The translations under genes were made by a program, and so were the position numbers. Shown piece after piece: positions 33,978 through 43,968 of a stretch of 64,000 nucleotides of DNA. The stretch covers positions 62,001-126,000 of the forward strand of contig JADKBZ010000013.1 in assembly GCA_016714815.1 (NCBI GenBank), given 5' to 3'. The notes under the pieces are model-generated. The model was given only the letters and a program-made list of their open reading frames with translations. It was not told where the DNA came from and searched no databases. The first letter of the stretch is position 1. Each line of letters opens with the position of its first letter. Source of the DNA: Holophagales bacterium. GTDB taxonomy: Bacteria; Acidobacteriota; Thermoanaerobaculia; UBA5066.

Positions 33978-35780
33978 GTGACGAAGGGCGAGCAGGTCCC
34001 CCGGCAGGGACAACCGGTCCGGAAGCGGATCCTCTACTTCGCGCCGAGCCGCGCGCATTCCGACAGCCTCTTCGGCGTGCTCGGCTCCGTTCCCGGGGCC
34101 GTCCGCTCCCGCGAGAACGGCGGCACCGCCTTCCGGTTCGAAGCCGTCACCCTCGGATTCGTCCTCCGGCAGGACGTCGTCGAGGCGCACGAGGCGCTGC
34201 ACCACGGCTACTTCAACGCCGTCGTCCTCGACCTGAGGACGATGTCCGGGCCTTCCGCCCGCCTCGAGGACCACTTCGAGAAGACGATGCGCCTTCTCGA
34301 CATGATGGACGCCGAGCACGACATCGAGCTCCGCTACGGATTCCACAGGATCCTCGCCCTGATCTCGGGGCGCGACTCGGCCCAGGTGGACGACCTCATT
34401 CGCAGGCTCGGCGCACGCGGCATCGGCCACGTTCTGAGGGACCCCTCCGTCTGCTACCTCGACCCCAGCTGCTCGCGCCTCCCGGCGCCTGCCGACTTCG
34501 GCCAGCTCGTCGTCGACGAGATCGTCCGGATGACGATCGCCCGCACGAAAGGGTCGCGGGCGCTCTGCGCCTCCGGTGGCGGCATCACGGGCCTCTACTT
34601 CGAGATGGGCGCGCTGAAGTGCCTCGCCGACTGCCTGCCGCCCGGCGCCCTCAACGCCTTCGACCTGTACTTCGGGATCAGCGCCGGGGCCGTCCTGTCC
34701 GGGATCCTCGCCAACGGCTATTCCGTGGACGAGTTCATGGCGGCGATCGCGGGCCACCCGTGCGAACGGGTGCCGAAGGTCGACCTGTCGCTCCTGAAGG
34801 TGGCGCACATCAATCTCGCCAGCCTGGCGACCCCCTTCGAAAACGCCCTCCGCGGCTTCGCCACGACCCTCACGGACGTCCTGAGAGGGAAGGCCAACCC
34901 CTCCTTCTCGTCCTTCTTCCTCGACTACAGCGACCTCCTCACGGCTCCGTTCCAGGCCGAGGGGTACGAGGCGATGCTTCGCTACCTCTTCACGCGCCCA
35001 GGGGCGACGAACGACTTCCGGAAGCTGAATCGCAGGCTCTTCGTCGGCGCCACCGACCAGGACGCCCGCGAGCACGTCCTCTTCGGCGAGCCCGGCTTCG
35101 ACAACGTTCCCGTCAGCAAGGCGATCCAGGCCTCCCTCAGCATCAACCCGGCATTCGCCTCGACGAAGATCGGCGAGCGCTACTACGTCGACGGGGCGGT
35201 GACGCGGACGTCCAACTTCACGGAGGCGATCCGCAAGGGCGCCGACCTGATCATCGTCCTCGACCCGCTCGCCCCCTACGTCTCGAAGGGCGTCGCCGGC
35301 TTCGCCGCTCGACGCGGGCTCCTCTACAACGCCGACCAGGACATCCGCACGGCGTCCTACACCCGGTTCGAGACGGCCCGCCAGTGGGTGCTGCGCCAGC
35401 GCCCCGACGTCAGCATGTACACGTTTCTCCCGGCGAACCGCCTCAGGAAGGTCCTCTCGGTCAACCCGATGGACCACCGTCCCTACCTCGCCATCTGGCG
35501 GGGCGCCTACCTCTCGACGCTCCAGCGGATCCACCTCCTGCGCCACCGCATGAGCGGCGACCTGGCCACCCACGGCCTCTCGCTCGACACCGCCCGCGCC
35601 GAAGCCGTCGCCGCCCGCCTCGAGGCCGCGACGTCGGTCTCGTTCGCGGACTTCTTCCCCGACGGGAAGATCGCGGTGGTCCAGGGGATGAAACCGTCCA
35701 AGGCTCTCCGGCTCGCCGCCCGCGCTTCCGACGAGGACGTCGCCAGCCGGCCGGGCGATCGCAAGGCGGCGGTCGCCTGA
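33978..35780 (+). CDS. Patatin-like phospholipase with N-terminal receiver-like domain
   Basis: A 600-residue protein; the GTG start follows GGGAGGTGGAG, while a longer GTG start upstream has no ribosome site. Residues 190-420 are a patatin lipase: glycine-rich oxyanion loop ASGGGITGLYFEMG (near 199), nucleophile elbow FGISAGAV (Ser in GISAG at 233-237) and catalytic Asp in VDGAVTRTSN (D405). The first 180 residues look like a response-regulator receiver fold (RILYFAPSRAHSDSLFGVL; FNAVVLDLRTM with an Asp at the phosphorylation position), giving possible control by phosphorylation. The C-terminal 180 residues have no recognised fold. No signal peptide, so probably cytoplasmic or membrane-associated. 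Substrate unknown. Confidence 0.85.
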   Translation: MTKGEQVPRQGQPVRKRILYFAPSRAHSDSLFGVLGSVPGAVRSRENGGTAFRFEAVTLGFVLRQDVVEAHEALHHGYFNAVVLDLRTMSGPSARLEDHFEKTMRLLDMMDAEHDIELRYGFHRILALISGRDSAQVDDLIRRLGARGIGHVLRDPSVCYLDPSCSRLPAPADFGQLVVDEIVRMTIARTKGSRALCASGGGITGLYFEMGALKCLADCLPPGALNAFDLYFGISAGAVLSGILANGYSVDEFMAAIAGHPCERVPKVDLSLLKVAHINLASLATPFENALRGFATTLTDVLRGKANPSFSSFFLDYSDLLTAPFQAEGYEAMLRYLFTRPGATNDFRKLNRRLFVGATDQDAREHVLFGEPGFDNVPVSKAIQASLSINPAFASTKIGERYYVDGAVTRTSNFTEAIRKGADLIIVLDPLAPYVSKGVAGFAARRGLLYNADQDIRTASYTRFETARQWVLRQRPDVSMYTFLPANRLRKVLSVNPMDHRPYLAIWRGAYLSTLQRIHLLRHRMSGDLATHGLSLDTARAEAVAARLEAATSVSFADFFPDGKIAVVQGMKPSKALRLAARASDEDVASRPGDRKAAVA

Positions 35781-35784
35781 CCTT

Positions 35785-37400
35785 TCAGCCCGGAGACGCC
35801 GCCAGCCGGAACCGTACGCCCACGACGACCGTGGTCCGGGCCGGAATGGGCCGGCCCCGCAGGGACGCTGGCGTGTAGGCGAGCTGGCGCCTGGCCGCCT
35901 GGACGACGACGTCGTCGATCTCCTGGGCGATCCCGCGCACGACCTGAATCGAGCCGATGCTCCCGTCGGCGAGAACGAGCACCTCGAGCTCGACCCGCCC
36001 GTCCAGGCCCGCGTGACGGCGCATGACGTCGTCCGAGAAGGTCGGACGGACATCCGTCGTCCGCACGGGCGGGATCGCCCCTTGCGGTAGTGAGGGAAGG
36101 GGCGTGGGGGACGGCTCGACCGTCGGGGTCGGAGTCGGCACCGGAGTCGGGACCTCCGTCGGCACGGCAGGCGCGGGCGTCGCGGACGGGAGGACCGCGG
36201 GCTCCGGCGTCTTCTCGACGACGACGAGCGGATCCACCGGCGGCTCCGGAGTCCGCTCCGGCAAGGGCGAGGGAGAGGGCACGGCCATGGGCGTGGCGAC
36301 GGGGTCCGGCTCCCCCGAGGGGGCCGCCCACGGCAGCCTGGACCCGATCTTGTCCCAGACGACGAGCGCGAGGACGACGGAATTCACTCCGAGAAACAGG
36401 AGAAGGAGAACGACGAGCCACGTCCGCCGCGGGGCGGGGGCCGGCGCGGCGGCCGGGCCCGACCGGGGGAAATCCCGGGCCGGCCGGACCGGCACCGCAG
36501 CCGGCGCCGGGGCGACGAGGACGGGCTGGGAGACGGCGACGGTCGGCGTGTCGACGATCGCGGGGACCCGCCGCGACAGGAGCACCGCGGTCAGCGCCGC
36601 GGCGAAAGCGCCGCAGCTTTCGTACCGCTCGCCGGGCTTCTTCGCGAGGACCCGGCCGAAGACCGCGTCCACCGCGGGGGGAGCTCGGGCCGGAGAGTCG
36701 ACGGCGGCGGCGGGGCGTCCGACACGATCCGCATCATCACGAGGGCGGGCGCCGCGTTCGCCCCCCACGGAAGCCGTCCCGTCAGCATCCGGTAGGCGAG
36801 GACCCCGAGCGAGAACTGGTCGGACGCGGGGGTCAGCGACTCCCCTCTCGACTGCTCGGGAGAGAGGTACATCGGGGTCCCCATCAGAGTCCCGGCCGCG
36901 GTCAGGCCCGACGCGTCGGCCATGCTCTTTGCCAGGCCGAAGTCCCCGAGAACGATCCGGCCGCTCTGGTCGAAGAGGACGTTTGCCGATTTGAGGTCCC
37001 TGTGGATGATGCCCTGCGCGTGGGCGGCGTCGAGGGCCGAGGCGAGGTCGTCGACCCACTCGCAGACGGTCCCGGCCGGAGGCGGCGGACCGGCTTCGAG
37101 GCGGGTGGAGAGCGTCCCTCCCGAGAGGTACGGCATCTCGATGTAGGCAATCCCGTCCTCGACGCCGAACCCGTAGATCTGGAGGATGTTCGGGTGCTCG
37201 AGCTGGGCCGCCGTCCTGGCCTCCCGGCGGAACCGCGCGTCGAACTCCGGCAGGCTCGAGATCGTCTCCTTGACGACCTTGATGGCGACTCGCCTTTCCA
37301 GGGTGACGTCGACGGCCTCCCAGACCTCGGCCATCCCCCCCTCGCCCAGCTTTCGGACGAGGCGGCAGTTCCCCAGACGGATCCCTTCGGCAAGAGGCAT
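35785..37400 (-). CDS. Ser/Thr protein kinase with TonB C-terminal domain, one frameshift
   Basis: An Hanks-type kinase: GEGGMAEVWEAV loop, K41 in VAIKV, catalytic HRDLKSANVL (D135) and DFGLAKS (153-155), with APE-like MYLSPEQSRG. The frame breaks in the G6 run at 36676-36681; adding one base joins LRPELPP to AVDAVFGRVLAKKPGERYESC, the expected end of a kinase domain. The joined protein would be about 538 residues. After the kinase come one membrane helix (WLVVLLLLFLGVNSVVLAL), a long Pro/Thr-rich spacer and a TonB C-terminal domain (RPTFSDDVMRRHAGLDGRVELEVLV... to VVVGVRF). The TonB part would be periplasmic. It lies 70 bases after the FHA gene, likely one operon. Confidence 0.82.
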
Positions 37401-37470
37401 TTCGGCGGCTCCGACTCCCCCGGTTTGGTGGGCCGATGTTAGACGAGGACCGGCGAACCCGGCGGGGACG

Positions 37471-37809
37471 TCAGTCGAGGCTCACGGTGGCTCGCCACCC
37501 GCCCATGGCGATCTCGTCGCCGTGGGAGAGGCGCACCCTGGTGACGACCGCACCGTTCACCGTCGAGCCGTAGCGGCTTCCGACGTCCTCGAGCCAGAAG
37601 ACCCCGCCCCCTTCTCGCACGATCCGGGCGTGCTGGCGCGAGACGCCCGGGAGCCGCACGACGACGTCGTTCTCTCGCGCCGCCCCGATCGTCAGGACGG
37701 CGCCGTCGAGAAGGTAGAGCTCTCCCAGGTTGTCGAGGAGGTGCGGCCCGGCCGCGCCGCGCGGGGAAGGTTCCCTCACACCTGCAGCCTTCGGGGGGAA
37801 AGAAACCAT
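37471..37809 (-). CDS. FHA domain protein
   Basis: A 112-residue protein that is little more than a forkhead-associated phosphothreonine-binding domain: LLDGAVLTIGAARENDVVV, then GVSRQHARIV and LEDVGSRYGSTVNG, the Ser/Arg/His/Asn residues that hold the phosphopeptide. It precedes the Ser/Thr kinase gene on the same strand, and such pairs normally work as kinase and phosphoprotein reader. No membrane or secretion signal. Confidence 0.88.
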   Translation of the reverse strand: MVSFPPKAAGVREPSPRGAAGPHLLDNLGELYLLDGAVLTIGAARENDVVVRLPGVSRQHARIVREGGGVFWLEDVGSRYGSTVNGAVVTRVRLSHGDEIAMGGWRATVSLD

Positions 37810-37845
37810 GGGTCAAGGATACGCGTGCGCGGAGCGTTCTGCGAC

Positions 37846-40412
37846 CTATTCCGCCCTTACGAATACCGGGTCCGTCGAAACGTTGTCGATGACGGTCACG
37901 TAGGCATCGAACGGCTCGAAGCCGTCCGTCCGCTCGATCGTGGCGGTGAACCCTTCTCCCGAGGTCCCGAGGAAGTCCGACAGGACTTTCGTCCACTGGT
38001 CGAGCTGTCCCGGCCCGAGCGTCTTCTCCAGCGGCGTCCCGACGACGTTTCCGCTCCCGTCCCTCACCGTGGCCCTCACCGTGATCTGCGCAGCCGGATC
38101 CGATCCCGTGGCGCCCGCGTGAACGACCGCCAGGTTCGTCCGGAAACGATCGTTCTGGACGAGACCGACGATCCGCTTCGTTCGCTTGGCCCGCTCGACG
38201 AACGGGTCGATCGCGGTAAAGCCGAGTCCCGTCCCGTTCGTCGCCGTCGTCCTCACGGAAGCGAATCCGGACGCGAAGTCCCGGAAGGCGATTCGGACCG
38301 GTCCGAAGTCGTCCGCGGCGACCGCGCCCGGCGAGATCGCCCGGAAATGGTCCACCGCGTTCGGCCAGAGGACGCCCAGCCCCGTCCCGAGGGTCAGCGT
38401 TTCGGAGACCGTGTTCCCCGATTTCGAGGACGTGAAGGACACGTCCGCCACGGCGGGCCCGCCCGTCGTGTTCGTCAGGGCGCATTCCGAGGTGAAGCGG
38501 GTGCCGATACCGCCGGCGTCGGTGACGACGGGCAGCGTCAGGTTCGAGGCCCTGTCCGCAGGCAGGGCCCGGACGAACGCCGCGTCCTGGTTGGATTCCG
38601 AGATGATCGTCGCGTAGGCGTCGTAACCCGTCGCCTCCACCGAAAACGGTGTGAAGAGGACCGAGAACGTCTCTCCGACCGCGCCCGGAAACGCCTTCAG
38701 GGGAACGTCGAGCTGCCGCCACTGCCCGGGCGGCACACGGAGGGCCGCACCTCCGACCCGCGCGCCGGTGGAGTCGTCGAAGAAATCGGCCGAGATGTCG
38801 AGCGTCGCGCACGCCCCCTCGAAACCGCAGAGGTTCGCGACCGCCACGTTCGTTCGGAACGCGGTCGTGTTCTTCAGCCCGTTCAGCGCCTTGCGGAAGA
38901 CCTTCACCTCGCGGGAGGCGTCGAGCGACGTGAAGCCGAGCCCCGTCGTCGAGGCGTCGGGGAAGCGGGTGAACACGCGTGCCGCGAGGCTTCCCGAGCC
39001 GTTCTTGAACGCGGCCGCGAGCGTCCCCGCCACCGTCTCGCCCGGCGGGGAGCGCGCCGCCGAGATCGCGGAACGCCTGGACGACGTTCGGCAAGACGCG
39101 CGTCGCTCCCGCGGGGAGGTCGACGGGAAGGGTGTACGTCCCGTTCTCCGTCGCGAGGGTCAGGACGACGTCTCGATCGGCGTCGAGGTTTGCGACGGTG
39201 ACCTCCGTGAAGAAGTTCCGCGTCGGGTCGCCGGGCCGGACCTCCACGGCGACGGGAAGGACCTGCCGCGTCACGAACGGCGATCCGGCCGGCAGAGGAG
39301 TCCAGCGCTCCACGGCACCCGTCACGACGAGGAGCTCCCCGTCTCCGGCCCACGGCAGGCGCGCGATAGGCCTCGCCGCTCGTCGTGAAGAGCGAGCGGC
39401 CGCCGTCTGCCGGGGAGTAGACCGTTCGGACGGTCGACTCGACGGTCGTATCGGTGCGCCGTCGTGCCACCGGCACGGCCGAGGCCGCGACGGTCGTCGG
39501 AGACCCGGCCTCGGCCGGAGTCGCGGTCCAGGTCGTCGTCGTTCCGTCCGTTCTGTCGGCGGTCGCACTGGCGAGGAGGTGCGGCCCGTACGAGGCCGCC
39601 AGAAGCACGGTTCCGGCGGTCGCGCCCGCTCCCGCCCAGTTCGAGACCGCGCGGACCTCCGGGAACTCGGTCCTCTCTCCGGTCGCGGGGCGGAAGCGAA
39701 CGAGCCGGTCTCGTGCGCCATCCATCCCCCAGAGCTGGGTCCCCGTCTCGTCGACGGTCAGGAGCGTGCCCGGAGACGAGCCGGCCCCCAGAGCGTCACG
39801 GCGCCCTCCGGCGTGAGCGACAGGAGCACCCCGCCTTCCGTCGCGAGCCAGAGGCGCCGGGCCGCGTCGAACTGCCTCGCGGCCTCCACGACCCCCGCGA
39901 TGGTCCACGTCGTCAGGGTGCCTCCCGCCAGACGCGCCACCATGTCGCGCCCGACGAGCCACGCCGAACCGTCCTGCGGGTCGAGCCGCATCGACCGCGC
40001 GAGGAACGGAACCTCCGTACGCGTCGCGCTTCCCGTCGCGGGATCGAGCGAATAGACGAGCGCCCGCTGCTCGGCCGTGAGCGGCACGAGGACGAGGACC
40101 CGTCCGGTTCCCACGTGCCTCCGGACGGCGACCGGGAAGAACGAGCGGGGCGTCGCGTCGAGATCCCATGTCGTGAGGGCGCCCGACGGGGCGAGGCGCC
40201 TGACGAGTGGTTTCCAGCCGCCGGTCGGGTTGTCGTACTCGGCGGCGGGGACCCAGAACGACCCGTCCGCGCCGGTCTCGCGATCGCCGGTCGACCCTCG
40301 ACGCCCGCCACGGCGAAAAGCGTCACCGGTACGCCGTCCCCGCCGCGACGGCAGGAGACGGGAACAGCCGCAGAGCCGCCGCCAGCGCGGCCGCCAACGA
40401 GGGCGTTCTTCA
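37846..40412 (-). CDS. Large secreted protein: beta-propeller plus repeated surface domains, several frameshifts
   Basis: Pieces in three frames join into one product of about 850 residues. The N-terminus has a signal-like stretch (LAAALAAALRLFPSPAVAA). A first part looks like a lyase-type beta-propeller (TTWDLDATPRSFF, LWLATEGGVLLSLTPEGAVTLWG, QLWGMDGARDRLVRF). The C-terminal half, intact over 395 residues, repeats a domain marked by FFTEVTVANLD, FRTNVAVANLCGF and FRTNLAVVHAGA. Frame changes fall near 40300-40390, 39790, 39370 and 39050, each at a place where protein similarity resumes immediately. Function unknown; probably a surface protein. Either many sequencing indels or a decayed gene. 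Confidence 0.6.
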
Positions 40413-40480
40413 TGGGGCCTCCGACCGGAAAATACACGATTCGTTGACAGTCGGCGAACCCAGCGCCACGATTCGGCCCG

Positions 40481-41399
40481 ATGGACACCTCGGTCGATCC
40501 GCCGGACTCGTCCGCGCCTTCTTCTCATCGCCTCGCGCCCTTTCGCCCTCGACGGCTGCGTCTCCGTCGGCCTGTCCCGCTCCGCGCTCGCCGGCGGACG
40601 GTCCGGCTCGGGCGAGGTCGCCGTGTCCGTCTACCAGACGACGGGAGACCGCGACTCCGGCGTTCTCGTGAATCACCCCGTCCTGGCCGAGCTGGCCCGC
40701 GTCGAGAGCGGGAACCGATCGATCGTGGCCCGCTCGATGGCCTCGTCCTGGTCGCTGGGGGACCTCCGTCCCGGCCGCTACGCGATCCGGACCTCGAAGA
40801 AGATCGACGAGAAAGGCGACGTCGTCCCCTTGAAGGGGCCGATCGAAAAGGAGTTCGACGTCCAGGCCGGAGAGCGGGTGGAGGCGAAGATCGTCCTGGA
40901 GAAGGTCCCCGTCGTTCTGATCGTCCTCGCCGTCGTCACGATCGTCTTCCTTCTGGTCCTGGCGATCGACGCGGTGGGCGACGGGCGAATCCCTCTCCCT
41001 CCTCCTCCGCCCATCCCTCCCCTCTTCGTCCAGGTCGCGCTGGAGATCCCGTTCGGTCACACCTCCGGTCCGCGAACCATCGAACCCGGCGTGGCGGACG
41101 TCTTCCCCGCCCCGGGCTCGGTCGTCGCGGCCAGGAGGGTCGCAGTCAGCTTCTTCGTCACGGTTCCGCTCGACGCGAGCTCGGTGGAAGATGGGGCGAT
41201 CCTCGCCGTCGGGTCGCTCTCCGGGGAGATCCCGGGCAGGGTGGAGTGGCGGGAGGAGGAACGCCTCCTCCGCTTCGTGCCGTCGCAGGACTTCCGCCAG
41301 GGGGAGGACGTCACCGTGACGCTCGACCTGGGAAAGGTTGAATCGGCGGCGGGGCGGAGCGGGAGCGGCCGGGCGACGACGACCTTCCGGGTGCCCTGA
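40481..41399 (+). CDS. Membrane-anchored lipoprotein-like protein with Ig-like end, N-terminus frameshifted
   Basis: The clear frame runs from about 40510 to the stop: a lipobox-like LDGC, a beta-rich segment (GEVAVSVYQTTGD), a hydrophobic helix (VVLIVLAVVTIVFLLVLAI), a Pro-rich linker (PLPPPPPIPP) and a C-terminal Ig-like domain of the Big_5 kind (DVFPAPGSVVAARRVAVSFF... LRFVPSQDFRQGEDVTVTL). No start codon exists in this frame before the lipobox; the only nearby ATG, at 40481, is in another frame, so a one-base error near 40490-40520 is likely. Function unknown. It is divergent from the large secreted protein gene. Confidence 0.55.
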
Positions 41400-41402
41400 G
41401 GT

Positions 41403-41958
41403 TCAGCCTCTCCCGTCCTCCGCCGCGCGACGGGCCGGCTCCGCCGCGACCCGCCGGTCCTCGACCATTCTGGGGTCCCTGCGCCGGGCCGCGGCGAGGA
41501 GAAAGGCTCCGAGGAGGCCGAGCATCAGCCCGAGGAATACCTGCGAGGCGAGGAACGAGACCGGCTTGAGGATCGCGAAACCAGGATGCACGAAGCGCAC
41601 GAGCCAGCCGGAAGCCTCCGAGAGGAACGTCGAGGCGAAGGTCGCGACGACGAAGGCCGTCTTCAGACGTCTCGGGCCGGGAACGAAGACCGCGAGGTGC
41701 GTCAGGACGAGGAGGACCATGGCCATCATGGCGAAGTGTCCGTGCGACGACTCGACCATCGACCCGAAGGTTCGCGCGGGCTGGAACGTCTCGTCGGATC
41801 TCGGTAGTACGCGGCGACGCTCGACGGCCCGAGGCCCATCCTCGAGAAGTACATCCCGAAGTTCGAGGCCCAGAGGCCGGTCAGGAAGACGAACGTCCCC
41901 CAGAGCGTCAGGCGGGTGAGGGGTTGTTCTGGAAGCCGCCCTGTTCCATGTATCTCAT
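41403..41958 (-). CDS. Four-helix membrane protein, two frameshifts
   Basis: Starts at an ATG with GAGAAG upstream, 7 bases after the FMN-binding gene. The frames join as MRYMEQGGFQNNP / LTRLTLWGTFVFLTGLWASNF... / DETFQPARTFGSMVES, with one base lost in the G4 run at 41920-41923 and another near 41795. Restored length is about 186 residues with four hydrophobic helices. Helix two holds SSHGHFAMMAMVLLVLTHLAVF, three His that could bind haem or metal; the pattern suggests a redox membrane protein, which is inference. It ends the four-gene ApbE unit and is convergent with the lipoprotein gene. I do not recognise a named family. Confidence 0.6.
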
Positions 41959-41965
41959 CGTCTTC

Positions 41966-42571
41966 TCATTTCGCCGGCAACGCCGGTTCGCCCAGGAGTG
42001 AATGAACCGCCAGGACCCGCCGGACCGCCGCGGCGATGGCGCGCGTCGTGAGCGTCGCCCCCGTCACGTGAGCCAGGGCCCTCCCCACGAAGAGCCCCTC
42101 CTCCTGTTTCTTCCCTTCCGCCCTCGCCAGCCAACCGGCGCGTGGAAGGTAGTCCTGCGGCTCGCCGAAGGCGAGGACGTCGACGCTCCGCACGCTTCGG
42201 TCGGGTGCGACGACGACCATCAGGACCTCGCGCGCCGTCCTCACGACGTGGGCGTCGAAGTAGGCGGTCCCGAGGAGCGTTCCGTCCGCGCCGAAGGCCG
42301 GGTACCGCGTCACGATCGCCGAGTCGACGGGCGCCTGCGCCGTCTTTCTCGCTTCCGCGAGCTGCTGCTCCGACAGGAAGGACGTGCTCCGAACGACGCG
42401 CGCCGGCGGAGGGAACGCCCGGGAGAGCGCCTGCTCCTGCGTCTCGAAGACGGCCGCTCCGGCCGCTCCCGGCAGGAGCGAGACGAGCGCGAGCAGCGCA
42501 CGCGCCTGCTGCGCGCCGCGGCCGGCGCGGGAGCTCGCCGCGGGGTCAGAAGAGATAGGCAAGAGCGACAT
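41966..42571 (-). CDS. FMN-binding domain protein (RnfG/NqrC-like), covalently flavinylated
   Basis: A 201-residue exported protein with a signal peptide ending near GAAGA. The FMN-binding domain shows GTAYFDAHVVRTAREVLMVVVAPDRSVRSVDVLAF (cited for the last strand SVRSVDVLAF), a typical G-x-ALAHVTGATLTTRAI end with the ApbE target motif TGAT (T170-T173). The Thr of such motifs carries FMN in NqrC and RnfG. With an ApbE gene in the same unit, covalent flavinylation in the periplasm is very likely. Its start overlaps the end of the barrel gene by 26 bases. It probably passes single electrons between the 4-TM protein and an extracytoplasmic partner. Confidence 0.82.
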   Translation of the reverse strand: MSLLPISSDPAASSRAGRGAQQARALLALVSLLPGAAGAAVFETQEQALSRAFPPPARVVRSTSFLSEQQLAEARKTAQAPVDSAIVTRYPAFGADGTLLGTAYFDAHVVRTAREVLMVVVAPDRSVRSVDVLAFGEPQDYLPRAGWLARAEGKKQEEGLFVGRALAHVTGATLTTRAIAAAVRRVLAVHSLLGEPALPAK

Positions 42572-43884
42572 TCCACTGCGGGGTGCCGGTATGGGCGGAG
42601 TCCGTGTAGCCCTGCCAGTCGACCTTCAGAGCGAGCTGCGGTATCGGCTTGAAGTCCAGGCCGACCGTCCAGGCCTTCCTGTCGTTGGCTCCGTCGCGGG
42701 CGTAGCCGGCCGGGACGCTCCTTCTGGGTGTCCGTCCTCTCGAAGCGTACGAACGGCGTCAGGGCCATCGAGCTTCCGGGGGCGAAGCGCGAGAGGAGCT
42801 CGTAGCCCGCGGAGAGGTAGTACCCATCCTGGGTCTCGCCGATCGACTTGCTCCCGCTGAGGCCGAGGGACTGGTTGAGCAGCGCGACGTCGTCGACCGT
42901 CACCCGCGCGAAGACTCCGCGCAGCCAGAGCGCGCCGAGACGCCAGTCCGCGTGAAGGTCCCACGCCGTGGTGCGCGCCCCGAAGGGCTGACCGGCCGAC
43001 GAGAGGCTCTTCCCCGACTCGCCCGTGAAGAACGCCACCCCCGCGAGAAGCCCGGGCACCGAGACGAGGTCGACGCGGCCGGTGACCGCCAGGTTGTCGG
43101 CCGACGCCCGCGCTCCGCTCTGCCGCCCCCCGCGGATCCCGTTGGAAGCGCTGAACCCCGACGCGTCCAGGCTCTCGGTCAGGTAGAGCTTGTAGGCGAT
43201 CGGGCCCGCCGCGCCGAAGGCCCCGATCCCGTTCGCCCGCCACGTCGACGGCAGGATCCGGCTCTCCGTGTCGGGGCGTCGCGCGCCGAGGTAGGTGGTC
43301 GGTTCGTGCATCTCGTTCACGAAGCCCACCGGTACGAGGACGAGACCCGCGCGGAGATTCACCTCGTCCCGCAGCATCGCGTCCAGGGTCGCGAACTCGA
43401 CCGAGACCTCGCCCCCCTTCCCGGTCGAGGCGTGCTCGTATTCGATCTCGGTGTTCAGGACGAACGTCCGGTCGAACTTCCAGCCGAGGTAGACGACCGC
43501 TCGCAGGTAGTCCCACTCGTTCGTCTTTCCCGAAGCCGTGCCGTTCTCGCGCGTCGCGTCGAAGTTCTGGTAGATCGACTCGCCGTACCCGCCGATCGAA
43601 AGTCCCGAGGACTTCCCGTAGACCTTCGATGCGGCGGGACCGAGACCCCACCTGCCAGCCGCTCCGGCGGGGGGAGCGGGGTCGGAGGCGTCACCGAGCC
43701 TGCGGGCTTCCAGCTCGCGGGCGAGGACTTCGATGCGCCGCGCGAGCTCCTCGTTCGACGGGGCCGGGGAGGCGTCGACGGCCGCCGCCCTGGGCGGATC
43801 GTCGGAGCGGGCCGGGCCCGCGTGAAACGTCATCGCACACAACGGCAGCGCGAAGAGCGCTCTGCCTTCGGGTTCATCGGTCAC
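42546..43884 (-). CDS. Outer membrane beta-barrel (porin-like), one or two frameshifts
   Basis: A protein of about 445 residues: signal sequence (ALFALPLCAMTFHAGPA), a short coiled coil (NEELARRIEVLARELEARR), then a barrel starting GLSIGGYGESIYQNF and ending in NVALAYLF with a C-terminal Phe, as required by the BAM machinery. Resemblance is to phosphate-selective-type porins, including LRAGLVLVPVGFVNEMHEPTTYLG. The frame shifts near 42712 (TDTQKE then AGYARDGANDRKAW). Near the start, the best-placed ATG (43877, after AGAGGAG) is out of frame with the listed GTG, hinting at another indel near 43860. Within the ApbE unit it may admit the substrate of the redox module. Confidence 0.72.
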
Positions 43885-43968
43885 TCCTCTGGAGGTGGAT
43901 TCAGGGCCGGTGAACGACGGCGTCCGCGCCGCGGGCGGGCGGCCGGAGACGCTGGAAAGGTAGATCCG

